Positions 10,172 through 19,665 of a stretch of 20,181 nt of DNA are shown here, piece after piece (within the stretch, counting starts at the first letter, position 1; the number at the start of each line of letters is the position of its first letter). Position numbers and translations under genes: made by a program. Origin of the DNA: Haplosporangium gracile (lineage: Eukaryota > Mortierellomycota > Mortierellomycetes > Mortierellales > Mortierellaceae); NCBI GenBank assembly GCA_015499985.1, contig JAAAUF010000771.1, forward strand, positions 1-20,181, read 5' to 3'. Under the pieces are notes generated by a model. That model had not been told where the DNA came from, made no database searches, and worked only from the letters and a program-made list of their open reading frames with translations.

Positions 10172-10179
10172 TGTAAATA
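10172..10179 (+). promoter_or_regulatory. PUF (Pumilio) binding element in the 3' UTR
   Basis: TGTAAATA matches the UGUANAUA consensus of PUF-family RNA-binding proteins and lies 39 nt after the stop of the coiled-coil gene. It could also act as an AT-rich polyadenylation efficiency element. The match is exact; binding is inferred. Confidence 0.35.
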
Positions 10180-11486
10180 TAGTAAAATTGTCAAAAAGCA
10201 CTTCTTATCTTCACTCATTTTGTTCGATATGCCTTCGCATGGATGAAATGCATGTAGCGCATAGTGTATCTAGAAGGAATTGTTGAATTAGGGCTCGGGT
10301 TCGACTTTGGTGTATCATTGTTCACCCCCTATGTTGCCATTCGAGGCGATGTATCCACAGATGCACAGTTTCTCCCTGTGCTGGTTTCTCTTTTCTTCGG
10401 CACCTAGCAAAATCTTAAATTGGGGTAACGTCAAAAGAGAGGCCCTTCCTAGATGATCAAAGCAACCCAACACGATCAAGGGAGGAAGTAGAGAGGGAGG
10501 AAAAGATATGTTAGGAGGATATGGACTAGAAAATGAGTAAAATGAGGGCGGCGATACTTATCTATTCCTTGAATGTTTATTTGACGAATAAAGATACTTC
10601 CGGAACCCCAGGCAGGTCAACGGCACAATGATGACCAAGGAAATTCTTGTCCCTCCTATGCCTGCTTGCTATTGGTAGCCTTTCCTTTCGCCGCTAACGA
10701 AAAAGGGAAACGCGTCTCGATCGCGTTACATTTTGTTGTGTGTTCGTGATGCTTAGCTTAGTGATTTTGTTCTTATCGACTCTAATTCCCTTATCCTGTT
10801 TTTTTTTTCCTTCTACACTTTAATTCACTCTAACTGAATATGGCAAAGTGATGCTGACAGATGAATATTCCGTCTACTGAGCTCTTTGTTTATTCACTTC
10901 GGCAACTGAGCTTCCCGGTTCCTCGGTCATTGTTGTTGTATTTTTCAAATTTATAGTAGTTTTGATCTTCACGAGCCGAACGAGATTGCCGTCATTTTAA
11001 AAAAGGGTAGTGCTCATAAATTATCACAATAGTCGTCTAGTGCTGGCGCAAACACAAGCAGATGCAGAAGCACAAGCATAAGAGAAAAAAAAAATCGAAA
11101 AGAGAATAAAAATGCTAATGAAGGAGCAAGAATACGATTAATTTAATTTTGCACTCAACATCCCACAGAACCTCGTGTCATATGCTACTGTAGGCTTTAG
11201 CTTCTTGACCCTAGCCCATATCCTCATAGTCCTAGCTCTAGTTCGCTAGGTCTTCTGCAAACCAAACGTCGTATTTCGCCGTTTGTGCTATTTTGTTTTT
11301 GTTGCAACCATGATAGCTTCCAATATGGTCGGTCCACTTTGCACCCTGTATTACTCCTAATCAACAATTTACAACAAATAATAGCAATAGTTTCTATACG
11401 CCGAGTAAAGTTACAGAACTAGCTCTGAAGGACATTTTTACGAAAAGAACTGGGCTGTTGTTGTTCTTTATTTTAATTCTTTCACT

Positions 11487-11555
11487 GAAACTATCCGGCG
11501 CTGGCCTCCCTTGGGGATGAGACAGGTAATAGAAAACTCTCTGGCACTGGCCTCC
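11487..11555 (+). repeat. Imperfect direct repeat with 45-bp spacing
   Basis: Copy one at 11487-11509 contains GAAACT, GGCGCTGGCCTCC. Copy two at 11532-11555 contains GAAAACT, GGCACTGGCCTCC. The two differ by a few substitutions and one indel. The shared core is CTGGCCTCC. There are only two copies and no flanking structure was recognised. Confidence 0.6.
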
Positions 11556-12289
11556 GCCATGAGGGCATTCAAAGTCGATAGAAATAAGGACCCTCTTACG
11601 ACCAAATCCAAAACCTTGTACAGCAACAGCTACAAAGCCATGACACCATTGTGATTCAAATCCCCACTACAGCCCTCCCTTGTTTGACGACACCCCCCTC
11701 CCCAAAAAAAAAAAGAAAAAATTTCAATTTTTACCCTACACCGGAAGGCATCACCGAAGAGATAACGCGAATAGACGCATCCTATTCACTGTCAAAGAAA
11801 AGGCGAGAGAAAACAAAAACAAACTTATGACCTGATTACTTTGCCACTCCATTCAAGCTCATCATGGAAAGATGGGCCCCAGCAACTTTTTTTTATATTT
11901 ACGTTATATTTCTCCGTCTATTTCCCTGTTAGCACTGTTCGTTTTTTTTCCTGGTGTTGTTGCGAAGTTGAGTTGTCTCGAATGTTGTTGAGCAAACATT
12001 CATCACCAGACCTCATTCATCTAATTGACCATAAGGGTAAATATTTGGATAATTGCACAATGGGGGGCATGGTTGGGGATGGCAGAGAAGGTAGTTTTGT
12101 TGACTGTGTATCTGAATTATCTGTGGGGTTGTTTTTTTTTTGTTAATGAATGATGAGCTTGTTGGCGGTGCATTGTTGTTGTTTAATTTGCACATCCATA
12201 ACCCATCTTACCCCACCCATCTCTTTTTTCTTTCTTCTCTGTTTTTTGTTTTGTTTTGTCGTTGATTGCTCTGCACTTTGATCATTCGT

Positions 12290-12293
<4 letters not shown>

Positions 12294-12335
<42 letters not shown>
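12294..12335 (+). repeat. (TC)n microsatellite
   Basis: About 42 bp of CT dinucleotides with one TTT interruption near 12325. On the + strand such CT tracts precede leaders in this window, so it may mark a + strand promoter. Confidence 0.9.
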
Positions 12336-12336
<1 letters not shown>

Positions 12337-12855
12337 TTATCTGTCGTTCACTCATCCCTAAACAATCGACAAAGCAGAAAACATAAACAAAACAACCACA
12401 ACAAAACAAAGAGGAAGTATTTTTTTTTATGCTCCTAAAGGTGAACACAAGAAGCTATTCTATTTCTAACTGTTGCTTGTCGTTGTTTTTATTTTGTCCC
12501 ACTTTTGCGAAATTAAATCATTCACTTTTCTCGTTCGCTCAACAATAAAGCGAATTGACAATAATAACAGCAGCGAAAACAAACCACAACAGCAGCAGCA
12601 ATAACACATACAATCGGCAACAGTGGCCGTTCTCTCAATCTTGTAAGTAGATGTCTCACTTTTTGTGTACCCACAACCCAAATAACACACGACCGAAAGA
12701 AAAAAAGGGGGGTAGAGTATGCAAAGGAGCAAAATCGTAGCTGTCGCTCCTATGATTCCTTCCTTTTTCCTTGCTCACGTTCTTCAATTGGTCCTTTGTT
12801 TTCTATTTTGATTTAAAAAGCGACAGCTTAAACCATGGCCCCAACGCCACGGTAA
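12336..12855 (+). promoter_or_regulatory. Leader-like segment with splice donor: possible start of an unseen transcript
   Basis: After the (TC)n tract come CAACAAT, AACAGCAGCG and CAACAGCAGCAGCAATAAC (about 12540-12605), which is the style of leader seen before the genes here. It ends in a perfect GTAAGT donor at 12643-12648. A pyrimidine-rich stretch and a GACAG acceptor at 12825-12826 follow, and 8 nt later an ATG in a good context (AACCATGG, 12835) opens only MAPTPR before TAA at 12853, although a GTAATG donor-like site overlaps that stop. A spliced noncoding RNA or a gene with further exons that I cannot see would both fit. Confidence 0.3.
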
Positions 12856-13009
12856 TGGCACCCTAAAGCCCATTTATTTTCTACTTTTACGTCGTTGACC
12901 AACGCATTCTCTGCATGGACATCTATCTCATCGACGATTTAATTCGAGCAAATGGGAAGAGTATCTACTTTTTTTTTTCAAATGAGAATTCACACGCAAA
13001 TTCTTGACT

Positions 13010-13031
13010 TTCCCGCATGTACATGCGGGAA
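13010..13031. repeat. 22-bp perfect palindrome
   Basis: The left half TTCCCGCATGT is followed without spacer by its exact reverse complement. It contains CCG and CGG triplets facing outward and a GCATGTACATGC core. A shorter inverted repeat, AGAATT...AATTCT, lies about 15 bp to its left. It could be a dimeric transcription-factor site or a cruciform/hairpin. Confidence 0.9.
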
Positions 13032-13201
13032 GGAATAGAAAAAAAAATGTAAATACACTAATGCGCCAATACTGCTGTGCTGTACTATCCTATCCAATCC
13101 TTCCCCGCCACGCTTTAAATACAGGATTTTTCACCAAAGTAGACGCGTTGAAATGAGGCCAATAGAATCAAGTATTTTTGATTCGAAGTTTCGCAGACAT
13201 C

Positions 13202-13318
13202 GTGCATGCACAAGAAATCACGATACCTTCCAGATAACGCGCTGCACCCTTGTCATGCTCGTTGTTGCGCCCACGTAGCTTTTTTTTGTGCGTTTTCACA
13301 CTCCTCACGCGTGAGTCA
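13202..13318. promoter_or_regulatory. Cluster of short palindromes with MCB-like and AP-1-like sites
   Basis: GTGCATGCAC (13202-13211) and CTCACGCGTGAG (13304-13315) are perfect palindromes. The second contains ACGCGT and overlaps TGAGTCA (13312-13318), the Gcn4/AP-1 consensus. Another ACGCGT is at 13143-13148. The sites are visible; regulatory use is inference. Confidence 0.35.
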
Positions 13319-13809
13319 AAAAAAAAAGAGCGGGCACATTGAGCATTGGTTCAAGATGTCGCGATTTTTCATGAGGGATGAGTACATTACATGCACTTGC
13401 GTACATTTGAAGAGCATTGGCCGCGTTTTCTTCACTGTTTGCCTGAACTACCACTATACAACTCTCAATTTATCCGCGTTACTATTGGAATCTCGTCACT
13501 TTTCTGCACACAAGCACTTACTCTGTAACCTCTTGGGCAGACGACATATGACAATCTTTGTTATTTTTTTCTCTCTCTTTTTCCTTACCTTTTTCTCTTT
13601 CACGCACTCTTGCTACTCCTGTTATCTTTTCAGTCACTTTGCAACTTCGACTATTTTTTTCTTTCCTTTACTTACGCGCGTCCTCTGATTTTTTCTATAA
13701 CCTGTTACTCTTTTGCGACCCACATTCCTTTCAAAACAGAAAGGCCAACATGCGTCTCCTTACAATTTCACTCTCTTTTTTTTACCGCTCCATTTTTTCC
13801 CTCCCCTAA

Positions 13810-13832
13810 TGTCCGGTTCCAGGGACTGGACA
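13810..13832 (+). other. Strong 9-bp hairpin
   Basis: TGTCCGGTT pairs with the segment GACTGGACA (seven Watson-Crick pairs and two G-U pairs as RNA) around a five-base CCAGG loop. An outer ATGTCC/GGACAT pairing at 13809-13838 is an alternative fold. The surrounding T-rich sequence makes this GC-rich hairpin stand out. Function unknown. Confidence 0.5.
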
Positions 13833-14163
13833 GGACATGTGCGACGAATTCATCATTTTCAAATTCCATGGTAAAAAGGGCAGTAGATCACCTCGAAAAC
13901 TGAGATGATCTTTTCTCTGTCTCCTTTATTTTTCTTTTCCTCTCGTGTTCTTTCCTCCTCATTTTTCTTGCTGCGTTTCCTACCGTTGTTCTACTTCTTC
14001 TTCTAATGGGTCGTCACGGTACCATGCGTTCCCTTTTTTGCATATGTTTGATGACCTTTTTTGTTTTTCGGAGAACGATAGCAAAGATGTCTTTCACCGC
14101 TCGGTCTAGACTTTTTGTTTGTTAAAAGAGATTGCGATGGCTATGGGATGAAAGGAAGGGGAG

Positions 14164-14191
14164 AGAGAAGAGAGAAGAGAGAAGAGCGAAG
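14164..14191 (+). repeat. AGAGAAG tandem repeat, 7 bp x 4
   Basis: Three exact AGAGAAG units are followed by one AGCGAAG. They sit in a purine-rich block. Confidence 0.8.
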
Positions 14192-16944
14192 GGAGTAGGA
14201 ACAAATGATTGGTTGGTTGTGTGCGTGAGCATGCAAGCGTTCTTTCCTGAAGGAAGGGTCTGTTGCGCTTCTTACTTTTTTGTTGTTTGCGCCCTCTACA
14301 CGCCCATTCACCCACTGAACTCCCAGAGCAGAAGTCGGGGACAGATGAGAGATGAAAAAAAAAGAATCGAGAGAGGGTCTTTTTTTACGCACGGTCGCAG
14401 ATGGGGAATGATGAAAAAGGAGGAGAGTGGGTGGTTCCGAATATTTTTTTTCCAGCCCGCCGCGTTTCTCTTCCATCGCTCCTTCTCTCGGATTGCGCCG
14501 CGCGGTGCAGACATACCTGAAAATAAGTATGCATGTTGGCTCGATTGTCCCATGAGTCGTCTAATCCATTCCTTGTCAAACTTTGTACACTCTCAGGTGT
14601 ACGCTATACTTTTTTTTCTTGCTCTTCTTTTCTTTTTGCTGCACATACGTACTTTGCTTTTTTTTTTCTCTACCCTCAGTACTTTGTCTTTTCTGATTCA
14701 GCTAAAGTAAATATCTACAAAATACAATGGGCTATATTCGACTCCTAGATTTTTTTTCTCCCACTGCCTACTCGACGGTCCTTTTCTATCAAACGGCAGG
14801 TTCTCGGGCGCGCATGATAAAAGCACGAGGTTGAAGAGTACAAGGGCCTAGAGCGACCGATAATTGCAAAGGATGATTGCCCTCATCCACCGAAACTTTC
14901 CTTGAAGATGAGCGTGATTGTCCTTAACAGTGTCGTTGATCCTATTTTATGCAATGATTAGTTATTTGTTGTCTCGACGCAAGACGGATCACTTTTTTGT
15001 ACTTGATGTTCTGTACGCCGCTTACATTCTGCTCATTGTCCATGATATGGAATGCGCTTGTAGTTTGTTTTCTTTACTGTTGCGAGTTCATAGTGCATTT
15101 CATGTCGATCTGTTTTCGTTCCTGCTATTTTTTTGACAGAATACCTTCCGGATTTCTTTTTCCTAAGCTGGTTCTGCGTATATTCTCCTTGGTTCCTCCG
15201 TGTTTTTTTTATTTTTTTTTTGATAAGCTCGTAAGATCTACGGGACAGCGCGAAAAATAGGCGCCATTCAAACATGAAGCTGAGGCATGGGGCAGCGGGA
15301 GAACCAAGAATAACCAGATAGTTGACTTCTAAGAGTTCGAGGGGGGAAAAAACAAAAAAAAAAAAAAAAATACAGAAAAGGCAAAAAGAGGAGACAAAAA
15401 TTGAGCGCAAAATGTAAAGGAGGATCAGATGGGCGAACACACTATGAGAGTAAAAATTGGAAGTAGATAGGGAAGAAAAGAGGAGGACAGTCAAGAATGG
15501 AAGGAACGAAGGGGGCGAACTGACGGGACGAATTGACGGAGGGATGAAAAAAAATAATGGGAAAGAGAAATGTTGAAAGGAGAAGAAAAAGGAGGGGAAG
15601 GAGAAGAACCAAAACAGTGTGAAATTGTCGATATCGGCAGTGAGGGCCGTGAACTTTAACAGGTAAGAGGACGACAGAGATGATATGCAACAAGCATTAG
15701 AAAAACTGGTGTGATGCGATTTCTTGTTTTTTGGTCTTGTCGTATGCGGTTGTTTATGTGTAGATGTAATGCTTTTGACTAAATGCTATACCAAGGGGAG
15801 AGGTACACATCACTCCTTCGATTTTTTTACTATTCAGAGATCAGTCCCTCATTTCGTTCATGAACACCAGTCAGAAACTGCACTCTCTGATCAACCTTCC
15901 TCCTACTGCCCGTCCGCAAAACAATGTCAAAGAAATTAAGGAAGAAGTTTGAAGGGATGAGATGGGGATGAATAGGAGGATGGCTGGACAAGGAGGAAAT
16001 AAAACACCGAAAGATGGTGGGAAGGGAGGAATGTTCAAAGATGTGCGAGGAATGCTTGGTCGCTATTGTTTGTTTTCCTCCGACCGTGCATAAAGAATCT
16101 CCTCTTTTCTCCGTAGATGTGATTGTAGTCCGACTACTGCTTATAGACCATTGTTACCATCTATTTCACCCTTGATTCCCATGGTTGTTCCCGTGACTCC
16201 TCCCATTTCTATCCCCTGTTCTCTTATTTTTTTCTTACATGTTCTTTCCTTTTCACTCGCGGGAAGGTGGTTGCATGCTCAGCGCACCTTTCACTCTCTT
16301 TTCTTTTTTTCTTTGCTCTCTTTTTCCCTCAAACCCATCAGCTTTTCACGCGCGTTCATCCGTCGGTGTTTGTGTTTGCGCGTACGCTCCTGCATCAAGA
16401 ATTTTATTGATTGTAGGCGCGTCCTGATGTGTACATAGATTCGAATAAAAAAAAATCAAAGAGACTCACTTCTTCCCTCAATCGCCTACTGCTTGAACTT
16501 TCTACGGATGGCTGGTGAACACTAATTCGTTTTCACCTTGGACCGACGGACGCATGACAAGACCAAGAGGCGCCGGAAAATAAATGGAAGATTGTAAACT
16601 AGCCACATTTACCTCATCCGCTTCCTATCCTTTAGATGGCCCTTTTTGTTTTGTTTCTCCTCTTCCCTTCCCTTCCCTGTCCTTCCCTTGATCCTCGTCC
16701 CCTCGTTTTACTTTTTTTTATCTCTCGGATGCATTTGAATTGGCGATCCAACTTTAAAAACTAAAGCGAACAAATATATTGCTCTTTTTTTTTTCCTATG
16801 GGCAATTTTTGTAATGGCCGATAGGTTTGCAACGAAGAAAAATAATCCGAGCGGATTACACGTAAGAGTGACAGCAGAGGAATTGGGGAAAGCAAGGATG
16901 AGAGGAGAGGAAGAAAGAAAGTTTGTTATTAGACTTGGCGCTAA

Positions 16945-16958
16945 GGGGGGGGGGGGGG
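16945..16958 (+). repeat. G14 homopolymer beside the 3' end of the ADF-PH gene
   Basis: Fourteen consecutive G on the + strand lie 16 bp past the stop of the - strand gene, so the transcript would carry C14 in its 3' UTR. Such runs are prone to length change and sequencing error. Confidence 0.9.
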
Positions 16959-16973
16959 AAGAGGGACATAAGT

Positions 16974-18979
16974 TTATGCAGACTCGTTACACTTCATGAA
17001 TCCAGCAATCGCCAACTCTTTGTCCTTGGTTGCGTCAGAAAAGAACAAGTGTGATTCGCCCGTATACAAATCAACCCGGAACGAGTTGGGGATCAAACAA
17101 TCCAACGAAGCATCCTCAATGTTGACCACACGCCCGCCCAGTCTCAGCTCTGAAATCGCCGACTTGCGATCAAACTCATCCCTGTAGAACGAAATAGCCT
17201 GCCCGTGCATCACGTAGAACCGACGTCTCCAGAAGGGCGATCCATGACTCTGGATCGTAATATAACCCGACAACCCGGACCCACGAAGCTTCTCCATCTC
17301 GATCAGCTGCTTCTTCATGGCTTCACGGGCAGCACGGTCGGATTCGTTCTTGCGCTTTTGTTCCAGTTCCAGGGCTTGCTTGTGCGCAAAAAGTTCTTGT
17401 TCGCGAGCCTCGCGTTCCTGGGTCTCCTTTTGGCGTTTGAGGACCTCGGCCTTCTTTTGACGCTCCATCTCCTCACGCATCTTGCGCTCTGCGGCCTCAA
17501 GCTCCAGCTGACGCTCGGTGCGAGGGGTGGTGGCGCCGCCACTGCTAGGAGGAGCAGGCGATGCAACACGGACGGGGCTCGATACCTCAGAGGCGACGCT
17601 TTGAGGCGTTGGAGCAGTTGCAGTGTTGATGTTGTGGAAGGTTGCTGGAGGGGTGGGGGAGACGGGGGTCATGGGGCGAGGGGCAGCAACGGGGACTGGG
17701 GAAGAGGGGATGACGGGCGATCCTGAGGGGTCTGGGGTTGGGGGTCCATCAAGCAGACCCAGGCGACTACGGACTTTTTCGTCCGAGAGCTCTGCAAGGT
17801 TGGACGAGTTGATCTGGACATGCGTGTTCTTGAACAATGCGCCTACAGCCTTTCCGTGCACCAACGCGCGCGCTATTTCATAATTTGAGGAGATGAGGAG
17901 AGAACGATTAGTATACATGGGTTTGAAGGAAGTATATTGTCAGATGATGTGTTATTTTGCAAAGAAAGAGAGACTTAGTGACTTACCACGACGGAGACCA
18001 CTAGAAAAGTACAAGTTACGAGTAAAAGGAATGTGAACAAGATAGCCGAGGAATGAGGAGAAGGAGTGAGCAAATTGAGAACGTGGAGGGGATGTATATA
18101 TATATACTTCAGGGCGGATAAAAGTTAATGATCCCCTAATAATGACGATCGCCCAGACTGGTGTAGTCCTTGGTTCAGATGGAAAATTGTCCAGCTGGTC
18201 TTCTCTCCCCTGTTAACTGGTGTAAATCCCCCTTTCGCCTCATATCTCCCATCTTCCGTAAGGAAATGCGGACAATGAATATCGAAAATGCAATTATGTC
18301 CCTTCCTTGTCGTGTTGCAGAGTTTATCATGCTTCAGTGGATGCATCCTGCATTCCTCTTGTTTCTGCCTACTCCATTGGTATTGCCCAAACCATATCTA
18401 TTGCTATTGTTCTTCTCCTCGTCTCTTGTTCAGCGTTAATTGGAATATAAGAAAACAGTACCTGACTTGCTCGGAGACGTAGGCGAGGAGCGCGAATCGG
18501 CCATCAATCCTCACAAAACCATACAGGACCTCCTCGGTCAGGTTAGCACGGAGTTCCTCCAGGCCGCCGGTGCCCTTGGAGTACAGCGAGATCTTGTCGC
18601 GGGTATCATGGTATCCGAGGATGAGCCTATTATTATGAAGAAGAGTGGTTAAATGAGAGTGAGTAAAGAAGGATAAACGATTAGTACAGGGATAATAAAT
18701 AGTACCAAGTTCAGGGGTGAAAGAGGTGTCAGAGGTGCAGTTGAACCATGAATTAGAAACTAAGGCGCAAGAAAGGATTGTGTGACGATGAGGGGTAGTT
18801 CAACATGAGACACATCCCCTCCCTCCTCGCATTCCTCATTCCCATGCAAGTCGTTTTGTCTTTTGTTCATTCGCGTTTTTAATGGCGGAAGTTGCTTATT
18901 ATTACCAGTTGATGGGGGTGCCACTGACGATGGCCTGGTAGGCCTCGAGGATAGCGGGGTCAGTCAAATCGCAGGACAT
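16974..18979 (-). CDS. ADF-homology / coiled-coil / PH domain protein, probable actin-membrane adaptor
   Basis: Four exons on the - strand (18979-18906, 18626-18462, 18000-17987, 17872-16974) give 383 aa. The introns have GTAATA, GTACTG and GTAAGT donors and TAG acceptors. The ATG at 18979 follows ACAACATG, with A at -3. Residues 1 to ~123 form an ADF-H domain of the coactosin/ABP1 type: PINWLILGYH, then KGTGGLEELRANL, VLYGFVRIDGRFALLAYV and SGLRRARALVHGKAVGALF, the last bridging the 14-nt exon 3. Residues ~124-202 are Pro/Ser/Thr-rich, ~203-281 a charged coiled coil (ERKMREEMERQKKAEVLKRQ), and ~286-383 a PH domain (SGYITIQSHGSPFWRRRFYV ... ISFYRDEF). ADF-H domains bind actin; PH domains often bind phosphoinositides or proteins. 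A role linking actin to membranes is inference. The end of the PH domain lacks the usual helix tryptophan. Confidence 0.88.
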
Positions 18980-19202
18980 GTTGTGTTACTTGGGGTCTAG
19001 TTTTGATTTCGGTCGTTAAAAAGGAAAAAGGTAGAGGTATCGAGTAGTTTGTGCGAGGTAGGAGAGAAGGAGCGAACAGTGTCGAGGTGTTGTTGGTGAG
19101 TGTGTTGGTGATGGCGATGGTGGTACGAGCTGTTGTACGAGGGGAAGGGTATAATTCCAATAGGGGATGTGTCGTTTGTTGTTGTGGAGAAAGAAGAAAG
19201 AA

Positions 19203-19282
19203 GAGTAGAAAAAGAAAGAAAAGAAGAGAAAAAGAAAGAAAAGAAGAGAAAAAGAAAGAAAAGAAGAGAAAAAGAAAGTAAA
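19203..19282 (+). repeat. Minisatellite, 20 bp x 4
   Basis: The unit GAAGAGAAAAAGAAAGAAAA is present four times in tandem. The outer copies carry single changes (GAGTAG at the start of copy 1, GTAAA at the end of copy 4) and the two inner copies are identical, suggesting recent duplication. Confidence 0.92.
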
Positions 19283-19645
19283 GAAGAGAGGGGACGGAAA
19301 ATCATAGTGGTATTTGAAGTAAATTGGACGAACGCAAGGTTAAACAAAAAAAAAAAAAAAACGAAAGGGAAAGAGAAGGACCAGGTCAGTGAACCATGCA
19401 ACAATTGGAACAGCATGAAATAGCAGGAGGTGGCATTTATGTGTGAGACAGTGAACATGCACACACAGACATAGACAGACATTCAAGCAGGAGAAGAGAT
19501 GAGAGACACATACAGAGAAGTGGTGAAAAGAGAGCAAGTTTTGTTGATGGGTTTTTGTTATGTAACGGTCGAAGAGTAAGGACAGAGAGAGGCGGGAAGG
19601 GTCAGGGGTTATTCGAGAAAAGGGCGTTTGTTATTTGGTCGGGGA

Positions 19646-19665
19646 ACAGGACAGGACAGGACAGG
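19646..19665 (+). repeat. (ACAGG)4 pentanucleotide repeat
   Basis: Four exact ACAGG units in a G/A-rich setting, upstream of the - strand gene. Confidence 0.9.

Larger units (their letters stand above)
10134..11880. other. Gene-free segment, left part of the 6.8 kb gap
   Basis: I find no coding region, tRNA or recognisable structural RNA. Composition is balanced, with short A and T runs. Visible structure includes a GTATGT donor-like site at 10138 just after the stop of the previous gene, AACGCG(7)CGCGTT at 10709-10727, and an imperfect direct repeat at 11487-11555. None defines a gene by itself. Confidence 0.5.
12856..16944. other. Gene-free segment, right part of the 6.8 kb gap
   Basis: No supported gene. 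Apart from the palindromes listed separately, the segment alternates between T/C-rich blocks (13550-14040, 14600-14760, 16190-16440, 16620-16790) and A/G-rich blocks (14150-14200, 15340-15640, 15940-16040). Open frames such as 13206-13688 and 14132-14710 consist mainly of Phe/Leu/Ser stretches from these tracts and do not look like proteins. A CAG/GTAAGA donor-like site at about 15662 has no matching exon that I can defend. Confidence 0.45.

Noticed and set aside
10291..10312. tRNA T-loop-like GGTTCGACT
   Set aside because: The flanking five-base arms do not pair, and no D-arm, anticodon arm or acceptor stem can be built around it.
10628..10634. C/D snoRNA C-box match ATGATGA (another at 12150-12156)
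   Set aside because: No CTGA D box with terminal pairing follows within about 100 nt of either site.
12835..12855. ATG in a strong context opening MAPTPR
   Set aside because: It ends after six codons. No downstream exon in frame could be supported, so it is kept only as part of the leader hypothesis.
13206..13688. 160-codon open frame on the + strand
   Set aside because: The second half is Phe/Ser/Leu from T-rich DNA, no domain is recognisable, and no promoter-leader pattern or splice logic supports it.
14132..14710. 192-codon open frame on the + strand
   Set aside because: It starts in a GA repeat (Arg/Glu/Lys) and ends in T-rich Phe/Leu runs. It looks like low-complexity chance coding.
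15033..15494. 153-codon frame on the - strand
   Set aside because: It consists of hydrophobic Phe/Leu/Ser runs from A-rich DNA. No homology is recognisable and no splice signals support it.
15610..15670. Possible exon ending in CAG/GTAAGA
   Set aside because: The upstream frame is a purine repeat and no partner exon was found.
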